Shown piece by piece: positions 1 to 10,700 of a stretch of 64,000 bases of DNA (position 1 is the stretch's first letter; each line of letters opens with the position of its first letter). The stretch spans positions 725,920 to 789,919 of the forward strand of contig NW_017802614.1 of the NCBI RefSeq assembly GCF_001625305.1, written 5' to 3'. The notes below the pieces were generated by a model, which searched no databases, was not told the DNA's origin, and saw only the letters and a program-made list of their open reading frames with translations. The stretch is from Branchiostoma belcheri. Its lineage: Eukaryota > Chordata > Leptocardii > Amphioxiformes > Branchiostomatidae. The translations under genes and the position numbers were made by a program.

Positions 1-1384
1 AGACGAGGGATTTATCATTTCCCCTTTATGTCTTTTAGGCGTGCAGAAAATACGTGACAAACAGCGGCGTTTCCGTCGTCTGTAACCTTTGGTAATATCA
101 CAAGATGTGCTCAGGATGAACGGGCTTCCCTTGAAAAAAAGTCGCGTGTCGTTTCTTAATGATGGGTGATTACGACGGGTACATTATATGCAGAGCAGCA
201 TGCAGAAATCGACCACGGGTCATTGGTACGACCTGTGACAGATCCATCAAGATTGTGCCAAAAGATGCCAAACAAACGAGGAATGATAAAGCATTGGCCC
301 CTGTAATGATAGGTAATAGAAATCAATTGTGATGGTGTATGTGCAGCATATACTTCGTACAATTGTCTCCCTTGCCACATTTACGACAAGTATGTATCTG
401 CCAGACTGCCACAGCATTGCTGTGTAGTAATCATCATCGGAGTAGTTCTATATATTGCCTGTAGCCGAGGGTCCTTTGTTAGACCATACTCACTAACGAC
501 GTCCCCAAATCAGGACAAGCTCTTCAGCGTATTGCCAAACAAGCCAAACCCAATCAGATTGTTAACCGGCTTCGGCTCCTGAATTAAAGTAGATAAGTTA
601 AAAAAAAACATTGACGTATTCCGACCATCCACATAAAAGCACCGGAGCAACGGCGCAGACTTACAAGTGATGTACCGAGTGACCTTCAACTTGATGCATA
701 ATGATGATCTAAATGCGATGCTTTACCTCTGCATAACAACATAACTGTCTATCGTTAAATGAGTCCTTTTTGGGGTCTGTCTGCCAGGATCAAATTACAC
801 ACACTAAACAATTAATGGTCCTAGAATATCAACAGACATTTTCCTGAATTGAATAGAGAAAAGCATGCCATCGTCTATGCCTCTAGCATGTTGATCTCAT
901 TAATTCCAAATACAAATGGCAAGCACGAGTTCTTCTCCGTATTCAAGAGCTACTTGAAATGTTTAGCGCGCCGTTAAGATCGTCAAGCATCTTTATGCGA
1001 AGGGTATCTCCACGCACGCTCGAGAAGCCTTCCGCGAGCCTTCTATCGCTGCCATCGCGGCTGCCACTCGGCTCGCACAGATCGATAATTCCGGCCGCTG
1101 CCGGCTCCTTTTCTTGCCGCTAATGGAGCTGCTGTTACTGGGCCGGAAGGACCCGCCAACTTCTCATCACTGACGCCGTAACAACGATGGAGATGTTTTA
1201 ATCAAATGTTCGTTAGGACATTTCAAACCGGGAGGCCGGTGTAAGTCAAGACAATATAGGAGACCCCGAACTCCTACTGCACAGTTTGTAGCATGCACTG
1301 TGAATATAGTTATAAGTTATAAGAAGCCAAACATACAAGCTATGTGAGCCAGCATGGTATTAAATTGTGCACCTTTTGGCGTAG
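1..1384. other. Intergenic, no gene recognised
   Basis: I see no convincing exon here. The open frames present (for example minus 156-380) have no recognisable motif and no splice context. Positions about 960-1200 are GC-richer and CpG-containing than their surroundings and could be a regulatory island, but nothing specific supports that. Confidence 0.5.
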
Positions 1385-1389
1385 TTGTA

Positions 1390-2141
1390 GATAGCGTTCA
1401 GCTCCAAGGACAGACCTGTGTAGATAGCGTTCAACACCAAGGACAGATATGTATGTGTGTGTGAAGATAGCGTTCAGCACCAAGGACAGACCTGTGTAGA
1501 TAGCGTTCAGCACCAAGGACAGACCTGTGTAGAGAGCGTGCAGCACCAAGGACAGATATGTATGTGTGTAGATAGCGTTCCGCACCAAGGACAGACCTGT
1601 GTAGATAGCGTTCAGCACCAAGGACAGACCTGTGTAGATTGCGTTCAGCACCAAGGACAGATATGTATGTGTGTAGATAGCGTTCAGCACCAAGGACAGA
1701 CCTGTGTAGATAGCATTCAGCACCAAGGACAGACCTGTGTAGATAGCGTTCAGCACCAAGGACAGACCTGTGTAGAGAGCGTGCAGCACCAAGGACAGAT
1801 ATGTATGTGTGTAGAGAGCGTGCAGCACCAAGGACAGACCTGTGTAGATAGCGTTCAGCACCAAGGACAGACCTGTGTAGATTGCGTTCAGCACCAAGGA
1901 CAGATATGTATGTGTGTAGATAGCGTTCAGCACCAAGGACAGACCTGTGTAGATAGCGTTCAGCACCAAGGACAGATATATATGTGTGTAGATAGCGTTC
2001 AGCACCAAGGACAGACATGTGTAGATAGCGTTAAGCACCAAGGACAGATATGTATGTGTGTAGATTGCGTTCAGCACCAAGGACAGATATGTATGTGTGT
2101 AGATTGCGTTCAGCACCAAGGACAGACCTGTGTAGATAGCA
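1390..2141. repeat. Minisatellite of 33- and 39-bp units
   Basis: About 21 head-to-tail units share the core GCGTTCAGCACCAAGGACAG. Two unit lengths alternate: a short 33-bp form ending ACCTGT and a long 39-bp form ending ATATGTATGTGT (about 8 of the 21). Short-short-long (105 bp) recurs several times, so there is a higher-order pattern. Because both lengths are multiples of three, several frames on both strands stay open across the array (plus 1457-2161, minus 1340-2212, minus 1431-2018). I treat those as by-products of the repeat and not as genes. The first unit and the last partial unit are the most diverged, as expected at array edges. Confidence 0.95.
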
Positions 2142-4650
2142 CAAGATCGTACAAGAAATGAAAAAGGGAGACACAGTAGAAGACGACAGGAGGTAGAATT
2201 TATAAAATACAATAAGATAAAAAGATAGAATGATCAAAAGATGGAATGAAAACCTGAGCTGGCCTCCGCATTCCTGTCCTACTGGACTTTTCCATTCATG
2301 ATTATCGTGTCAGATTCATTGATTCCACTCTGGAAGAAACCCTAATCCTCTACCCGAGTAGCTGCAAATCACCGCAAGCAAAACAACCTCTAGCATCAAA
2401 AGAGCATTACAATCGTGACACCCTTACCAATTTTCCTCACCCCAATATCCCGGTAATCGTAATCTTCCCCCGCCTGCTAATATTGACTGTGGAATCCGGG
2501 TCGGAGCGGGGAGAGCACGCCGCGGATGGCCTGATGGATAGCTGAGAGATACCGGGACGCGCGGCAAACCGGGAACCTTAAGCTCCGGCCCCGTGTCGGC
2601 CTCCAGTCGTCAGTAATGACAGAGAGAAAATGCCAGCCTCGGGGGAAAATTGGAAGCGTTATTTTTTCACGGAGACGAGTCCTTCATGTGCGGGAGATTC
2701 AGTAACAGCGGTGACAGTGATACCCCGTACAAGAGCTAACATTCTAAATCGGAAAATACGGTTTGCGTATTATATCTTTAAAAACAAGGCCTATTCCGTA
2801 AACGATGAAAGAAACAGGAGTTATATAATGGAATATCAATAATGCAACTTGCAGTGTACAGGGTGTTTGCATTCACGTGACTATGACGTAGTAATGCCCG
2901 CCATCCTGGTGGTTAAACGCGGACGTTGACACGAAAATTTGAAACTGTACATGTAATTACAGCCACGTCATGATATAGATACACATACCAAAATGTCTGA
3001 CTCCTTACAGTTCAACCAAACAGCGGTTCAACCGACTCAACATTTAAATGTTTAATAACGTAAAGTACTAGTATACGTAAGAACTGATAATAGCTAGCTC
3101 GATCGGAAGCCGCAACCTCAATACCTACAGCTTCAGACGCTTAACTTGACGCTACATCATCTCAAAAGGGGCTTGCATTACGCTGTTGCATTACTGAGTA
3201 GTGCGTCAGATCAAGGCTATCATTACCGGACCATATCTGGCTATTATGTGAGGTGCACATAACAGGGTGATGACAATTGGACGCTCTTTAACTGTTTCAG
3301 AGCTTTGTCAAACAACGTTAAGCTTCCCTGTAGAACCAGTGGGCCATATGGCAATGTGAATTATGTGGGAAAGACAGATTCAGTATTTCTTTGCCTTGTG
3401 CCTTCCATTCCTACCAAGGGCATTATGCTTGTATCTACCGCGCGTCTTTGACATCTGACAAGGATAAAAGTTAAGCGTATTCCCGAGTCTTCCGTATCTC
3501 CAAAGACTAGGCAAAAAAATCGACCTTTGCGTTCTTTAACCGGTGCGAAGAGGACGGCGACATTGCCGGCATTAGTATTCAGCAGAACCGCGCATCTCCA
3601 TGATGAAGATCGATGGATGGACTGGAAAGCCTCCCAGGACGGGATCAGCAGACAGCTCAGTAAATTGCTTCGCTGTCGACTTCCCCGTGTCCGCCTGCTT
3701 CCGGACTACCGAACCCGCGCACTGCGCAAGGATTCCGAATTAATATACGGTACAGGCTTGATGGACGTCACCACGGACAGGGCACACGAAGTAGAGCCCT
3801 CACGGAAAAGCGATTGTGCAATCGTTTGAGTCTTGTGTCCGTCAGATAAAAATTGACCACCGGTGACACTCTACAGTAACGCGGCCGTACGAGCCTATAC
3901 CAGTTAATTGAATGGTTTAACTTTAGTTACTGTGCTTGCGGAGGGAACTGCCTTTTCGGTGTCTACAAATTAAACCATCGTCAACACAAGTTGGTGAAAG
4001 CCTTCAAAGTTAATAAAGATAAAAGCTTATCAGACTCTTGCCTGAATCTTGAGTTACGATTTCTTTATAGCAAAATGAAGTCTAGATAATAATATAGCCT
4101 CAGAGCTTATGGAAAATCAAAAGTGATTTAAGGTTGGGGCAAATCTGAATCTGGATTCAGATTTAGAATTCTTGGCAGGATTTCAAAGACATACAGTGAT
4201 AGAGGAATTATGCAGGGTCGCAACTAGCTACACTCGTAATCATTAGGAGAGGGAGCAGGTATAGAACCGCAGCTCAATACCTTTTTGGACACTCCCAGGA
4301 AATGTCCTCCTCCGATCAAACAAAGGAAATTCTGGTTGGTGAACCGAAATAGCTACAGATCATGTTCCTAAATACTATGGCAGTTTTTGCAACAATAGTA
4401 GTAAGTATATGACACTACGGATCACAACGACGGGGCCGGCGACGGGGCCGGGGGGGGGGGGGCGTCACCGTAGGTGACCACATCCTGAAGAGGTGGGGTG
4501 TGTCCAGGCCACAGAAGGTGACCAATAGGTAAGAGATGACGTGGGTGGGAAGTAAGTACTCTTAAGATGAATTATGAATTAATGTGGTAGTCTATCACGA
4601 GATAATGAAATATTCAGAGATTTTGGGTGACCTGTGTAGACATGTCTGGG
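2142..4650. other. Intergenic, no gene recognised
   Basis: No coding feature can be supported. Positions 2440-2640 and about 3500-3830 are GC-rich islands; the second carries a 100-codon plus-strand open frame without recognisable motifs. A pure G run lies near 4449-4462 beside a short GGGGCCGGCGAC duplication. All else looks like unique AT-leaning DNA. Confidence 0.45.
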
Positions 4651-4654
4651 CAAA

Positions 4655-5035
4655 GCCTAATTACCTTCGCCAAGAAGGGTATGTTTTCCGTAGCGTTTGT
4701 ATGTGCGTGTGTATGTATGTGCTTTAGTACGATAACGCAAGAAGTTTTAAATACATCGTCATGAAATTTGGTCGATGAGTATTGGTATTGATGAGACCTA
4801 GAAATGGTTAGATTTGGGCCCCCTGGCGGCTTGCCTTGGCACTGCAGCAGAACGTTCGGCGGTTTTGATATCTCATGACCTGGACACCCCAGGCTCACGA
4901 ATTTTGCATGGAAGATAGCTCTTGGGCTCAGAAAGAAATGACATTAGTTTAGTCCCCCTGGCTGCTTGCTCTGGAACTACAGAAGCACTTGTTGTAAAAC
5001 TTCGATGGAACTGAAGAACCGAATAGGTATCAAAG
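4655..5035. repeat. Interspersed repeat fragment(s)
   Basis: The segment contains TTCGCCAAGAAGGGTATGTT followed by a GTATGTGYGTGTGTATGT simple stretch, a layout I recall from abundant dispersed repeats of marine invertebrate genomes. It is followed by two related blocks (near 4818 and 4952) that share CCCCCTGGC-GCTTGC-CTGG. No reading frame is intact. The family assignment comes from memory only. Confidence 0.4.
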
Positions 5036-5261
5036 TAGTAGTAGTGATTGCTTTATTGTTAAAGCACAGTAGATCGGTCGTGAAGCCACAGCTGAATTGC
5101 GCCGAGTTTTACAGTAAAAATTCAACTACAGTAAAACCAACATAATCATTAAAACAGTATATACAAGTAATATTAAACACACAGTCTTGTCGTATTCACT
5201 AGTTGACGTGACGGTTGACACACAAAAAGCGGTCTCTGTGCGGAATCATTATAAGAATGAA

Positions 5262-5940
5262 AGACCTTTATTGTACGCTTGTGCTCTAACGAGCTAAGTA
5301 CAGGTCATGGGTAAACAGGGAAAAGAAAACACTGAGTAATGACACTTACATACTATATAAACTAATGTGATCTACTATTTACAGGTTCAGCTTCTTCTCG
5401 CTTCTTGACGCAGTTAAAGATGTACGAACATATTGAGCTAATGATACATGGTTTGTCAAGTTTCATGAGGAATTCGAATTTTTCTATTCTATCTAAATTT
5501 CTAAAGCTTGGGAACTTATCTATTACATAAGTATAGAGGGAATCCCTGTCATTTCTATACATGTATAATGTGCAGTCAACTACAAAATGGCATTCATCTT
5601 CAATATAATCTAGATTACAAATTGGCAGATCCTTTGCTGTAGAGGAATGTGGTTGTGTCTTCCCTTTTCTATGCCGAGTTTGTGTGAACTTATCCGGAGT
5701 TTTGTGATTGCTGTTCTGTGTCGAATGTTTGTAATTCTAAGATATTTTTCCTCGTGGTAAGTATTTTTTAGTAATCTGTATGTTCGTAATTTGTTGTTGT
5801 TACGAATTTCTGCTGTAAAGGTTTGGAAATACATGTCCTTTAAACGTTGATCAAGGGATGGAATAATTTGTGAAGAATTTAAGACATACGACATCGGCGA
5901 ATTCCATACGTAGGCAAAACCACACTCCTCTGGCGCTCGT
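5262..5940 (-). mobile_element. Degenerate LINE 3' end (ORF2 C-terminal tail)
   Basis: Read on the minus strand, this encodes the tail of a non-LTR retrotransposon polyprotein. An arginine-rich stretch (RHRTAITKLRISSHKLGIEKGR) leads into a C-x2-C ... H-x4-C zinc-binding-like motif (CNLDYIEDECHFVVDC) and a downstream ORF end near 5385. The frame shifts inside the zinc-binding motif around 5610-5625, so it is dead. The 3' flank carries CTTTATTGTAC and a GCTAAGTACAGGT block that recurs near 18980-19030, which suggests a shared 3' UTR of the same family. The RT core is absent, as in a 5'-truncated insertion. Family (CR1/L2-like or other) is not resolved. Confidence 0.7.
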
Positions 5941-5944
5941 GGGG

Positions 5945-6195
5945 TCCATCTGGCCTGGGAGTACAAGAGTGAGTTTGTCTGTTGTTAGGTGCGGCGTTCC
6001 AAACTGGGGCTGCGTACTCGAGCAGCGGTCGAACATAGCCGCAGTATACGGTGGTAAGGTCGACTGTTGGGAGACCAGCCCGTCTCAGTCTGCACAGTAC
6101 TCAGTAGCAAGAGGCGTCTGCTTTCCTTCGCTTTGTCACCATGCTGTCCACCTGTGCGTCCCATCCGAGGTCAGACTGAATCTGGAGACGAAGTA
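5945..6195 (-). mobile_element. Second LINE fragment (RT thumb region)
   Basis: On the minus strand this reads as the end of a reverse-transcriptase domain: SDLGWDAQVDSMVTKRRKAD, then a stop, then RRAGLPTVDLTTVYCGYVRP and LLEYAAPVWNAAP. The pattern 'LxxAGLPxxDLxxVYxxxVRPLLEYAAPVW' is typical of CR1/Jockey-type elements. It carries an in-frame stop and does not join smoothly to the neighbouring C-terminal fragment at 5262-5940. Either two elements are juxtaposed or one is rearranged. It is inactive. Confidence 0.7.
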
Positions 6196-6403
6196 GTCGT
6201 GCTTGTGTTACTACTAACCTCCCAGTGATGCTTGACACGACTAAATAACAATTATGTAAATAAGGATATAATTTTCATACTTAATGGGAAATTCCTATAG
6301 GGTTGACATAATTTGGCGAAGGTATAAAATCGTGGAATTCTCGTTTTGCATGCAAAGCTTGTGATGTAGAGCCATCCTGTTGGCTGTCACTGTGAGAGTA
6401 TGA

Positions 6404-6411
6404 TATAAAAG
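6404..6411 (+). promoter_or_regulatory. TATA box of the PC4-like gene
   Basis: TATAAAAG lies about 28 bases upstream of a CCATTGCAC initiator-like sequence (near 6431) and 45 bases before the ATG at 6456. Spacing fits a TATA-driven RNA polymerase II promoter. Confidence 0.5.
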
Positions 6412-6455
6412 ACACATGGTTACCTGGTACCATTGCACCGACCTGAGAGAGCAGC

Positions 6456-7737
6456 ATGACCGGAGACCTAGACCTTGTGACTGAATCGATGGCAGGAGAC
6501 CACCAGACACCAGCCATGTCTGCTGACCCTCGCGATGCAGGGAAAACTCGTAGGAAGAGAAAACATCAAAACGCCATTGACACCGGGGCAAAGCGGGCCC
6601 TGGCTACTTCACCATCGTACCAGACATCGGTCAGCTGCAGCAGCGAGGACAGTTCTTCCTACAAGACGTTTCTGGCGACCCCGCAGAACGCATCGCCTGA
6701 GCCGAGTACAGCCAGCGGGTCCGCGGATCGGAGGTACCCTGTGATGGGGCGAAATGGTTATTCTTTCACACCGACGATCAAGCAAGCAGTTTCCTCAGCT
6801 CAAGAAGTTCGTCTATCGTTGGGAGACGACCTGTTCCTGACCGTAGCCTTGTAAAGGGATAAGTCGTTTATTTCTGTACGGAAGTTTTACCGACCAGATC
6901 CTGCTGACGTAAACAAGATGAAAGCTGGGAAGCAAGGTCTTGCAATGACACGAAAGCAATGGGCTACGTTGAAAACACTGCCGTTACTGGGGGCGATCCT
7001 GGACGACACAAAGAAGTTTGAGCCAAAAATGTATGACTTGGGATCTGAACGGTACGCGACAGTACAAATCCTGAACGGACAGCCTTACGTCACCCTACAC
7101 CAGCACTACAGGCCACACGGAGCGCCAGCCACAGACCCGCCGATGAAGAAAGGCATAGACTTAACACTCCAGCAATGGCAAGATCTGGAGAACAAGATGG
7201 AGGCTGTAGACCAAGTGTTGGCGGCTATGGAGAACGGAAAGCTACCCACTGACAAAGACATGATCCAGTCACCTGTTGTTTACTGAAAATCGAATGAAGA
7301 AAGCTTCCTGGTGGTTGGGACCCTCGGTGAAGTCTTCCGAGATATGTGTGACTACGGGTATACCAAACTACGTGTATTAATTGTTTCTGATGACTACTAC
7401 GAATGCCAGGTCGACCATCCGTCTCAACGCAAGAGGAGACGAAGAGGACCGTCTGGCCTGCATGGCTTTCAGGGAACTGTATGAAGATTTTTCAGACTGC
7501 ATGGAAAGACTGGATCTGGGGGTAAAGTTGCCAACAGAAGACGCCATGTGTAAGAAGTTGGAGCAGTGGTATACAGAACAAGTGGAAATCATCAGCCGAG
7601 ATCCTGACGACTTCGGTCGTGATCGAAACGAAAACCAGGTTGCAGGCGGGTCCCAACATGTCCGTGCCCTCGTCAGAGACATCGTGATTGATATGCTGGA
7701 GAACACTCCAGAGACCGCAGTCGGAAACATCGTGTGA
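6456..7737 (+). pseudogene. Tandem PC4/SUB1-like domain gene, interrupted
   Basis: The ATG at 6456 has A at -3 and opens a frame with a basic, Ser-rich leader (KTRRKRKHQ near residue 29). It then enters a PC4/SUB1-like single-stranded-DNA-binding fold: strands around SLGDDLFLTV, then DKSFISVRKFYRPDPADV and KQGLAMTRKQWATLKTL. A TAA at 6852-6854 falls inside this first domain, but the same frame reopens and continues through a second PC4-like domain (YATVQILNGQPYVTLHQHYR, then KKGIDLTLQQWQDLENKM) to a TGA at 7284. Past the TGA the frame stays open for about 65 more codons. Another open frame (ATG 7390 to 7737, acidic, not recognised) overlaps its end in a different phase. The PC4 pattern 'xVxIRxYY...KxGIxLxxxQWxxL' is seen directly. 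Interpretation as one multi-domain gene decayed by two stops and a frameshift is inference. Stop-codon readthrough, sequencing error or separate small genes are alternatives. No intron is apparent, so a retrocopy or mobile-element passenger is possible. Confidence 0.65.
7390..7737 (+). CDS. Small acidic ORF at the 3' end of the PC4-like locus
   Basis: ATG to TGA, 115 codons. The product is acidic and helix-prone (DRLACMAFRELYEDFSDCME, then EDAMCKKLEQWYTEQVEI). I recognise no family. It is in a different phase from the PC4 frame upstream and ends 40 bases before the only poly(A) signal, so if translated it would be the last ORF of the same message. It may be the frameshifted C-terminal part of one ancestral protein: both frames cover the Lys/Arg-rich region near 7430-7450. 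Confidence that it is expressed as an independent protein is low. Confidence 0.35.
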   Translation: MTTTNARSTIRLNARGDEEDRLACMAFRELYEDFSDCMERLDLGVKLPTEDAMCKKLEQWYTEQVEIISRDPDDFGRDRNENQVAGGSQHVRALVRDIVIDMLENTPETAVGNIV

Positions 7738-7776
7738 CAAGAGTCGTACGGAGCTACTGATGATCACATTATTCTG

Positions 7777-7782
7777 AATAAA
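7777..7782 (+). terminator. Poly(A) signal of the PC4-like gene
   Basis: AATAAA lies 40 bases after the stop at 7737 and is followed by a GT-rich stretch (TGTGTCTGTCGTTTT near 7809), the usual layout of a cleavage/polyadenylation site. Confidence 0.55.
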
Positions 7783-7799
7783 AGTATTTGTTCCGTGAT

Positions 7800-10700
7800 T
7801 GAAAAAAATGTGTCTGTCGTTTTATAGAATCGCGCGTGTGTTATTCCAATGCCCGGGGGCCATTGTTGTGATCTGTAGTGTCGTACTGTTACTACTTTGT
7901 GGCCAAGTTTTGCCGGCTCTTCTGTTAACATAGATTTGATTATTCATTGAAGGGATACGGGGCGTTGGTTGTCACTCAATAAAACTAACGGCATACTACT
8001 CTTACCATACATTTATTTCTTCGAGAATACTTCATTTATATTCTCTCTGTCATGTATAATAGTAGTTTCCAGTCTGCTGTCAAAGTTTGCCTTCATGAAA
8101 AAAGAAGAACCATCCCGTCCCCTGCCCATGCTGAGCCGTGAGGTGGACCGCCATTTGCAGACGTGCCCACCTGCAGCTTGTGAATCTCCACTGGCAGTTC
8201 GCCACCAGCGGCAGCTTCTGCATTCCGGCTATTGATCAACTGGAGGCCATTCAGCGCGGGGCTGCATCCATTTTTTACCGGAGACAAAGCGCTCCGAGCA
8301 TGGCAAGTATCGTTAAACATGCAGGGAACGTGCCACGGATAACGGTCACCAATTTGGCCCGACATGGCGGTATCACCAATATGCAATATAGTCAGTTTTA
8401 ATCCAGCAGCTCCGCGTTGGTGCCGCCTCCGTGATACCTCATTGCACGGCGGCCGAGCAGCGGAATAACGCCGCGTCTGGCCTTCTGTGGGGACGGCCTT
8501 CTCCATTCAACAACTTTCACATCAGGGTACTTACGAAACAACCTTGAACTTGTTAAACAGGAAGGAAAAGGTCGCAAAAATACACGTTTTTGCTTCGTAC
8601 ATACATTACCCCGATGATCATATTACAAGTGCCAGTAAAATCTAACCGACTATTCGCTATTTTCCCAGTTTCCTCGTACTTCGTGGCTGTAGATCTTGCC
8701 ACTATCTGGACCTCACATTGTAGATATAAACTGACTTTAGACATTATCCATGCCTGATGTCCAACTTTAAGTCATGCCATCAATAATCCTGCCGAGATGA
8801 AAGTACCTGTACTTTGAAAGTATGAGATCAATATTCCGGCAATGCTGCTGTAAAGAGAAAAAGGGCTGTGTCTTGCACACTTTCGACAAATGTAGCTTAG
8901 TTAAATAAAAATCATCAATATATTTAGATTGGATTATATAAGATTATGCTAACTAGGACCTTATATATAATTAATAAGATACTTCGTATGAAAAATTGAA
9001 AATTTCACAATATTTCAAGGAGATAAGAGATCTTCGAACCCTGGTTTAATCAATATTTTATATCTCGCCTTACAAATCCTACGTATAATTACAATTAGTA
9101 ATCATCGGAGCTACTATAGATATACTGCATTTTGACGATAAGGCGAGGCGTTTGTTCCTTGACGACCTTAATCCACATCCCCGCATAATAAAAGGTTAGT
9201 ACGGGAGTATTGACAAGAAAATAAAAGCCGTTTTGGCGCCACATCGCTCTGTCTTCTATCAGCCATCAGAAGTCGTTACGTCGCCAACAATCTTAGCAGG
9301 GACACACCACTCCATGCTACACTGCCTTACCAATTTCATCCTACACTGGGCTCAGTGAGCGCCTTCTTCATATCTGAATACCTGCAAGTCTAGCATGAAA
9401 TGTTTGCACAGGAGAAACAAACGACCGGTGCAGCTAGAAAACAGCCCGGTAGCCAGGTACCGTCACCTTGTAATCCACAATCCTCGCGAGTTTCTGACAT
9501 AGCTTCGCTTCGAGGAGCAAATATGGCAGCTGATCAGTCTCTGATCTTAACAGTATTATGGTGTCGTGGAAGAAAATTTGGTTGAAGAGTCGGTGCGATT
9601 TTTTGTTTTTTGTTATAGAAAAGACGTCGGAGGAGCAAGAAAACCCTTTCCAGTTACACAAGCAACTGGATAGATTTCTTAAATCCGCCAAACGTTATCC
9701 ACTACTTTATGTCAGACGTTTTAATTAGCCTCCACGACAGAAGAAAAGTAGTGACAGTTGGTAGTTTTCAAAATTTATCCAGTTGCCTGAGTAAAAATTT
9801 TCTTGTGTATCTCACTACCTGGATGTCTAACCTTCACCGACGTTCCTTTCCAGCCATTGTGCCATTTTCTTGCCCTTTTGCACCAGAACGTTTTAGTCTG
9901 GCGTGGCGCGCTGTGCTCTCTCGCGAGAGAAGCGCGGCAGTGTAGATAGATTGGGTTCGAGCGGGCACGGCTTGACAGTCAGGATGTCTGCCAGGGTTGG
10001 CCGGTTGTGGCCAGTTGGGATAGCCGCTGATTAACAGCACTTTCAGCAGATGACGCCGGGCATTGACAGCAGCGCCGTGCTTATCGACCTGGGAGGAGGC
10101 GGCCTGATAAGTTGACTCTTAACAGACTACTGGTAGGAGAAGGGCTCAGGCGGTAAAGAGCAATGTGAGGTGTGCTATTCAGGCGAACTCGCTTTACTTT
10201 GGACAACATCGACTATCGTATGGTGTCTCGACTACAAATTGAGATGAAAGAAAAAAGAAAATCATGCACGCATAGGAAAAACAAATATATGCCATTACCC
10301 CCACTCCCCTCACGGTTCTTCTGGACTGAATAGATCCTAAAATAGTAGCGCAAAACCTAAAGAAGGAGAATATGAGGGGGAAAAAGAGAACCACGGTTAA
10401 AGAGAAACTAACACACCAGAAGATGTGTGCTATAGAGATTAGACCGAGCTCGGGGAAATCGATAGAGTGCTGCCGAAGCTAGATAACCATCTGTCTGGGG
10501 CTGCTATTGAAATGGATTGGATCTTCCCTACAAATTGATTTCACCAAGATAAAGCGAAGTCCCACGCACGAAGGCTTGGTGAAAATGCGCAGCACGGACG
10601 CGCGCGCCCACGTACATGGAGGTAGGTATTGATAAACGCACGGCCGACTTTGTAGTGATGGGGAAACGGTAGGCACTGGCGTCCATGGGCTGTATTGAGC

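Noticed and set aside
1390..2141. CRISPR-like repeat appearance
   Set aside because: Units abut with no unique spacers, and this is an animal genome.
1340..2212. Long open frames on both strands over the 33/39-bp array
   Set aside because: Unit lengths are multiples of three, so frames stay open without selection. There is no start context, splice signal or domain.
8093..8506. 137-codon minus-strand ORF in a GC island as a gene
   Set aside because: No family resemblance, no splice or promoter evidence, and an overlapping plus-strand ORF is equally plausible.
9945..9965. GGTTCGAG as a tRNA B box
   Set aside because: The sequence after it does not complete the T-arm and no A box or cloverleaf could be folded upstream.
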